Source: Glandiceps talaboti (lineage: Eukaryota > Hemichordata > Enteropneusta > Spengelidae). From it: DNA of 49,500 bases. The translations under genes were made by a program, and so were the position numbers. The first letter of the stretch is position 1; every line of letters starts with the position of its first letter. Under the pieces are notes generated by a model, which saw only the letters and a program-made list of their open reading frames with translations, was not told where the DNA came from and searched no databases. The stretch is from NCBI RefSeq assembly GCF_964340395.1, contig NC_135566.1:13625501-13675000 (forward strand), given 5' to 3'. Positions 44,770 to 49,500 of the stretch are shown here, piece after piece.

Positions 44770-47700
44770 GCCAGAGTAATTGAGATTTTTTTAATGAATG
44801 TAAATGATATGCATATAGATCGGATTTACATAAAATCCAATTAAATGGCAATTGTATAAAAGTAGGTATGAATATTCCCGGTACCAATAATATCAAATTA
44901 TGACAATAATTTTATCAAATACTATTTATGAGTCAATACTTTGCTAGAAAAATACTGATAAAAAGCATTTTTCATTTTCATTGACATTGCATTACCAAAC
45001 CTTTAATAAAATGAACAGAACAACTTCTTTTACTATAGTTTTGCTACACAACTGTTTCTCAGGTCTGGATTTTATCCAACTCAGCACTGGACTATTAAAG
45101 GGTAACGACCCCATTCAATGATAAGTGCTTACATTAATTTTGCTTTAATCAATTCCAGATTAATATTACCCATGTAAACATTTTGTGTAATGCATTATTT
45201 GCAACTGACTCCAAATATGTATGTACTTCACTGCATGAGTAGGTACCGATCATCATCGATATATTGAATGGTAACCGATGTCGCTTTAAAAGCATCCCGC
45301 CATGATTTATTCAGATCAGAAAACCTTCAGCACATAAGTACTTTTATATATTAATATATAGATTCGTTCGTTTGCTTTCTCGTTCTTGGAATGCAACTAA
45401 TCTCTCAGATGTTTTCGCACGCAATGGTGGTTTGCAATAGGTAATAATCATCGCAGGTTTATAACATCATATATATCGTGATGGGTTAACAATTCTCACT
45501 TTCTGATCCAAAGTTAAACTTAATCCTTACAATTCTGGTCTTCCTGATATAACCTGTGGCATCTTTAATTCATACTCGACTTATACATCCTTGCCGCGTC
45601 GTTACTCAAATATACAAACCTGTATGAATTATTACATAAGGTATGAAGACCTATACCCAGTGGCAAAATGTCTATACATAATGCAACTCTTGCTGGAACT
45701 ATTAACGCGATTAATATCCTGCCCATATTGTTATGAATTATTATGGAAATTTAAAGGTCGAAACATGATGCCGTATTTCGTTCACCCATCACGAATTAAC
45801 CAAATTAAAGCTGAGTGACATTAATAATTCCTAAAATATCAATTTTGATAATTGTGGGGGTTCGTCCTGTATTATTTACATAACATGATGTTGGTTGAGA
45901 CGAGTCGTCAAACTGTAGAAGTATGTCGATTTTTTTTAAAGAAACGTCCTTCACATAGTGATGGACTGGTTCAATTGTTCGACGTATCGTATTGTCATCG
46001 CACGTATAATGAAAAGTAACATGCATTTGTACTGCAAAATGAGAAATTGTTTGTGACATAAAATAGCTGAGAGATAAGTATCGCTTTTTGTACAATAGAT
46101 TTCAATAATGATATAATATATGCCAGGGAACCTGAAACAGATATCCACAAAAATCTTACTGTACTAAAAAAAATATCGTCTGGCGCGACAAGATTCCCGC
46201 CATTATTAAATTTGTTACATTTTCTTTGAATTGCACCTTAAAAGAATCAAATGTAACCATTCAACTTAAGTTGATGTCAAACCCAGACGATAAAATATAT
46301 GTAGCTATTTGTATCAAGATATTTGACAAAGTAGACAAAATGTAACATTGTTAGATAGATTGTGTCAAGCAACACGACGTTCTATTTCAGTGTGATCTTT
46401 TAGCACGCAAAGAACATGGTAAATTGTCTTATCCTATCCTGAATTGGTGATACAAAAGTGAAAGAAAATAAAGAAAAAAACCAGAAGATCCTAAATAAAA
46501 AACATACGCCCCAGTGGCAATAATTATATCTTTCCTCACATAAGAAATACCGTTATCAAAATCAAGAAACTAAAAGAAATTTACGTACAATTTCTAATGT
46601 TGAGTAGTCTACGTGATTGCAATAAATCGCCAGCACATTTTGTCAAACACACCGTGGTATCATCAGCGTAGGGATATATCTCCAAACAAATGATTGGCTG
46701 AATATACAAACTGACTTTATCATCGGTACGACTTCAATCATGCCTGCAAATTTGATTTACGGACAATGGGGAACAATCACAGAAGATATGGTAATAATGC
46801 AATTTTGTACCTCAGTTTGGTGAACTCATAACGACTTCGAAATTAAATCTTTAAATATCAGCAAACTACTTTTTTTACTGTATAAACTGATTAACACAAA
46901 ACTACCTTACTCGTTTTCAATATTGTTATCTCGTTATCCAACACTGGTGATATGACTTTAGAAAACCATGTTTACATAATGGCGCCAAAATCCGTATAAG
47001 GACTTTGGCGCCACTCCGATCACAGGCTATAGAGAAGGTGTCGATCATGATATCCCACGGAAGTAGTTATTCAATCCAAGTTTCCGATGGGATTATAACA
47101 AAGAGAAATAATCGTGTAAATCGAGACAAAGTTCTTATATAGATGAGATAAACTTGTTCATTTTAATTGACAAACATCAATATGATGCCGTCTTTTTGAT
47201 GATTCAATCTATCATACGATGCATCGAAAACACTGGTTCTAATTACAGATGGGGAATACCGGACAATGGAGAATTTGAACCTGAGGGGTTTCCGGGAGGG
47301 GTTTTCACGTATATACATACATATTTATTTACCAGAAGCGAAAAGAACAGAAAATTGACATATCAAGTGAGGAAAAGGAATTAGTTAAGCAAATACATTG
47401 GCAATGGAAAGTAAATCAAAAATGAGTTTCGCTGGACTAAAAGTTTGTTTAAACTAGTCGGGTTTGTGGCCCAGGGTTTACATATACAGTAATAGATACA
47501 TATAACATCAAACATACAAACAAAAATAAAAACAAGAGCAAACAAAACATTTCTATAAAGTGTAATGTCTTAATACAACACATGTTGAATATATAGAAGG
47601 GGCAAACGAGGGTTTATAACAATGTACATTATCAAAAACACTATTATCTAGTAAAACACTGCTTTAATTCTATTGTTTCAAATAAGGTGTGATTTGAAAG

Positions 47701-48002
47701 ACAATAAACATGTCTTTTCAGTACCATTATCTTTTACATCTGGATGATACTACAACCCATAACAAAGTAAAGTGTTCTCCGTATGCACCACAATCGTTTA
47801 TTGTATCCACATCACGTGTAAAAGTATCCTGTTTCATTTGCTAATTGATCACATTAGAAAGGTCACATGTTAGGTTTGTAAATAAACCAATTGAAACAGT
47901 ATGCTTTTACACTTGATATGAATGCTATAACGAGTGTAGCACATAGAGAAAGTAATTTACTTCAGTTTTACCCAATTGTAGTGACTAACCTGTACAATTT
48001 AC
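44770..48002. other. Upstream flank of the GPCR, no gene seen
   Basis: AT-rich, with short random open frames only. A noncoding 5' exon of the receptor could lie here but cannot be recognised. Confidence 0.4.
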
Positions 48003-48137
48003 ACGATTTTCACGTTCGAATGTATTGCAGCATGATAAAACGTAGGAGGTAGTCGATAAAATTGAAATTTGATCTCGAGCATATTTCTCCGGCACTGTTT
48101 TAAAGCATCGATGTTTAACGTATCACCAGGAGCAACC
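48003..48137 (-). CDS. Weak candidate internal exon, unknown product
   Basis: The acceptor ATTTACAG (48138 onwards) is followed by an open frame of about 44 codons, beginning VAPGDTLNIDALKQC and including FYRLPPTFYHAAIHSN, and ending near a GTAAAT donor at 48002. Composition looks protein-like, but the length is within chance expectation for AT-rich DNA. No partner exon was found and I do not recognise the sequence. Confidence 0.15.
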
Positions 48138-49411
48138 CTGTAAATTTTTTATGATTCAATGCATATAAAAATGAATATATTAAAATGTAGCACACTTTTA
48201 TGATTATACATATATTGAATATTTAATGCATTAATTGAAACTCTTGTTTTAGTTTATTTAACTTCCATTATTGAATGATTTTGATACTGCTGCCTTTAGT
48301 AATACTCAGATAACAGGATAGAAATTGATGGATAAGGGAACAAGTAGAATTTACAGGGGGAGAGGAGGAAATGTGGGGTCACGAACAAATATTGGGGGTG
48401 CGAAGGGGAGGCTAGTAAATTTTAATAGTCTGAAGGGAAGGAGGGTCACGATATATTTTGCTAATTATTTCAACCAACTTTTACCCCAGGAGCAGTCGTC
48501 ACTTTGTATATTTGGAAAGTTTCTTGCGGCTTCACCGCAGTTAGTTTTTAAACCTATACTATTATGAGTTGGGTGACTGCCAGAGAATGCCGTGAAAAGA
48601 AATGTTGTGAGATCGCGAAGGGGGGGGGGGGGCGAATTTATTTTTGACCTAAATATTTCTCCTCAGCCACCCCACCCCCTGTAAATTCTGCTCGTTTCCT
48701 AAATAAATGACGTTGTATACTTAATATAGGTTGTCAAAAGCCGAGTGCAAGAAATGTGTTCATGTTTTCTTTACATAGAGGAGTACACACAGCTCAGCTA
48801 AATACACAATGTTACAAATGATACCATATATATATATTCTTCCAATCTACGATACTATTGCCAGAGTGACATGATTGTCCTGCACAATCGTATCAGTGGA
48901 TCGTGTGTTATAAGGTGTCAGGTTTTCTGCCGACCAAATAAAAAGAAAAGAATGCATGAACACTTCGGGAACATATTTGATCTAAAACTGTAATGGAACT
49001 ATGGTACCCATTAGCAAGCGAATGAGATTTGTTCTAGCAGCAAATATACGAATTTCTGTTTCAATGGCCCGCAATACCGTAATACTGTAAAACACTCATT
49101 TTGTTAACAGTCACTCATCAACAAGAAAGTCTATTCATCCGTCCAATGTTTAAATTTAAACTAAAGACAATATTTGGCTTTATGTGTTTGTAAACGTACT
49201 ACAATTTAACAAAGTGGATCTACTTTACTTCACTCTCTATAGCGCGCAATTCACACATTAACAGATGAATATTACACATGCTGTGTATCCACTTAATTGT
49301 CTCAACAATCTCTTTCAAAATTGATTAAGAAATTCGAGTCAGTCACAAAAGATATAATCATGTACATGCATATTTAATCCACTAGGAAACTCCAGCGGTA
49401 TACTCCCGGTG

Positions 49412-49417
<6 letters not shown>

Positions 49418-49500
<83 letters not shown>
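49418..49500. repeat. (TA)n tract reaching the window edge
   Basis: Uninterrupted TA dinucleotides to the last base; the true length is unknown. Confidence 0.95.

Noticed and set aside
48325-48567. 80-codon Gly/Arg-rich plus-strand frame
   Set aside because: It overlaps a G-rich dispersed repeat with relatives near 5400 and 17350.

Overview
The window is animal nuclear DNA: intron-rich genes with GT-AG junctions, long microsatellites, LINE tails, MITE-like inverted-repeat elements, and AT-rich spacers. The gene set is fructosamine-3-kinases, C-type lectin/mucin membrane proteins and an intronless rhodopsin-class peptide receptor. With CR1/L2-type LINE ends, this suits an invertebrate deuterostome such as a lancelet or acorn worm. 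I cannot fix the species from sequence alone.

Layout. (1) 1-4406, minus strand: 5' part of a gene that opens with a SAP-like domain exon, continues through a short second exon, and then enters an exon that is clearly fructosamine-3-kinase (FN3K)-like. The reading frame is compatible across all three, and the gene runs off the left edge. (2) 6120-25830, plus strand: a tandem segmental duplication carrying two complete six-exon FN3K genes (7354-13480 and 19316-24153; 305 and 306 residues). The two copies differ by independent insertions of MITEs, LINE tails and foldback elements, and each has a minisatellite built from the end of the exon that encodes the catalytic loop. (3) 26000-28150: CA/CATA microsatellite, a ~60-bp satellite and dispersed repeat copies. 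(4) 30481-38161, minus strand: two tandem three-exon genes for type I membrane proteins (signal peptide, C-type lectin domain, Thr/Pro-rich stalk, TM helix, basic tail). An FN3K exon relic lies in the second intron of the upstream one. (5) 39150-39700: tetranucleotide arrays. (6) 41460-42150: two copies of a repeat also found upstream of both FN3K genes. (7) 43597-44616, minus strand: an intronless class A GPCR. (8) 44770-49500: no convincing gene, one weak candidate exon, and a terminal (TA)n tract.

Functional reading: the FN3K genes encode protein-repair kinases that act on Amadori (fructosamine) adducts. Both retain the P-loop-type Gly-rich loop with Cys24, the HGDLWxGN catalytic loop and the DPA metal-binding motif. 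The lectin-mucins are probably cell-surface recognition proteins. No operon-like functional link joins the clusters. The most unusual content is the apparent SAP-FN3K chimera and the repeated duplication of FN3K exon edges.
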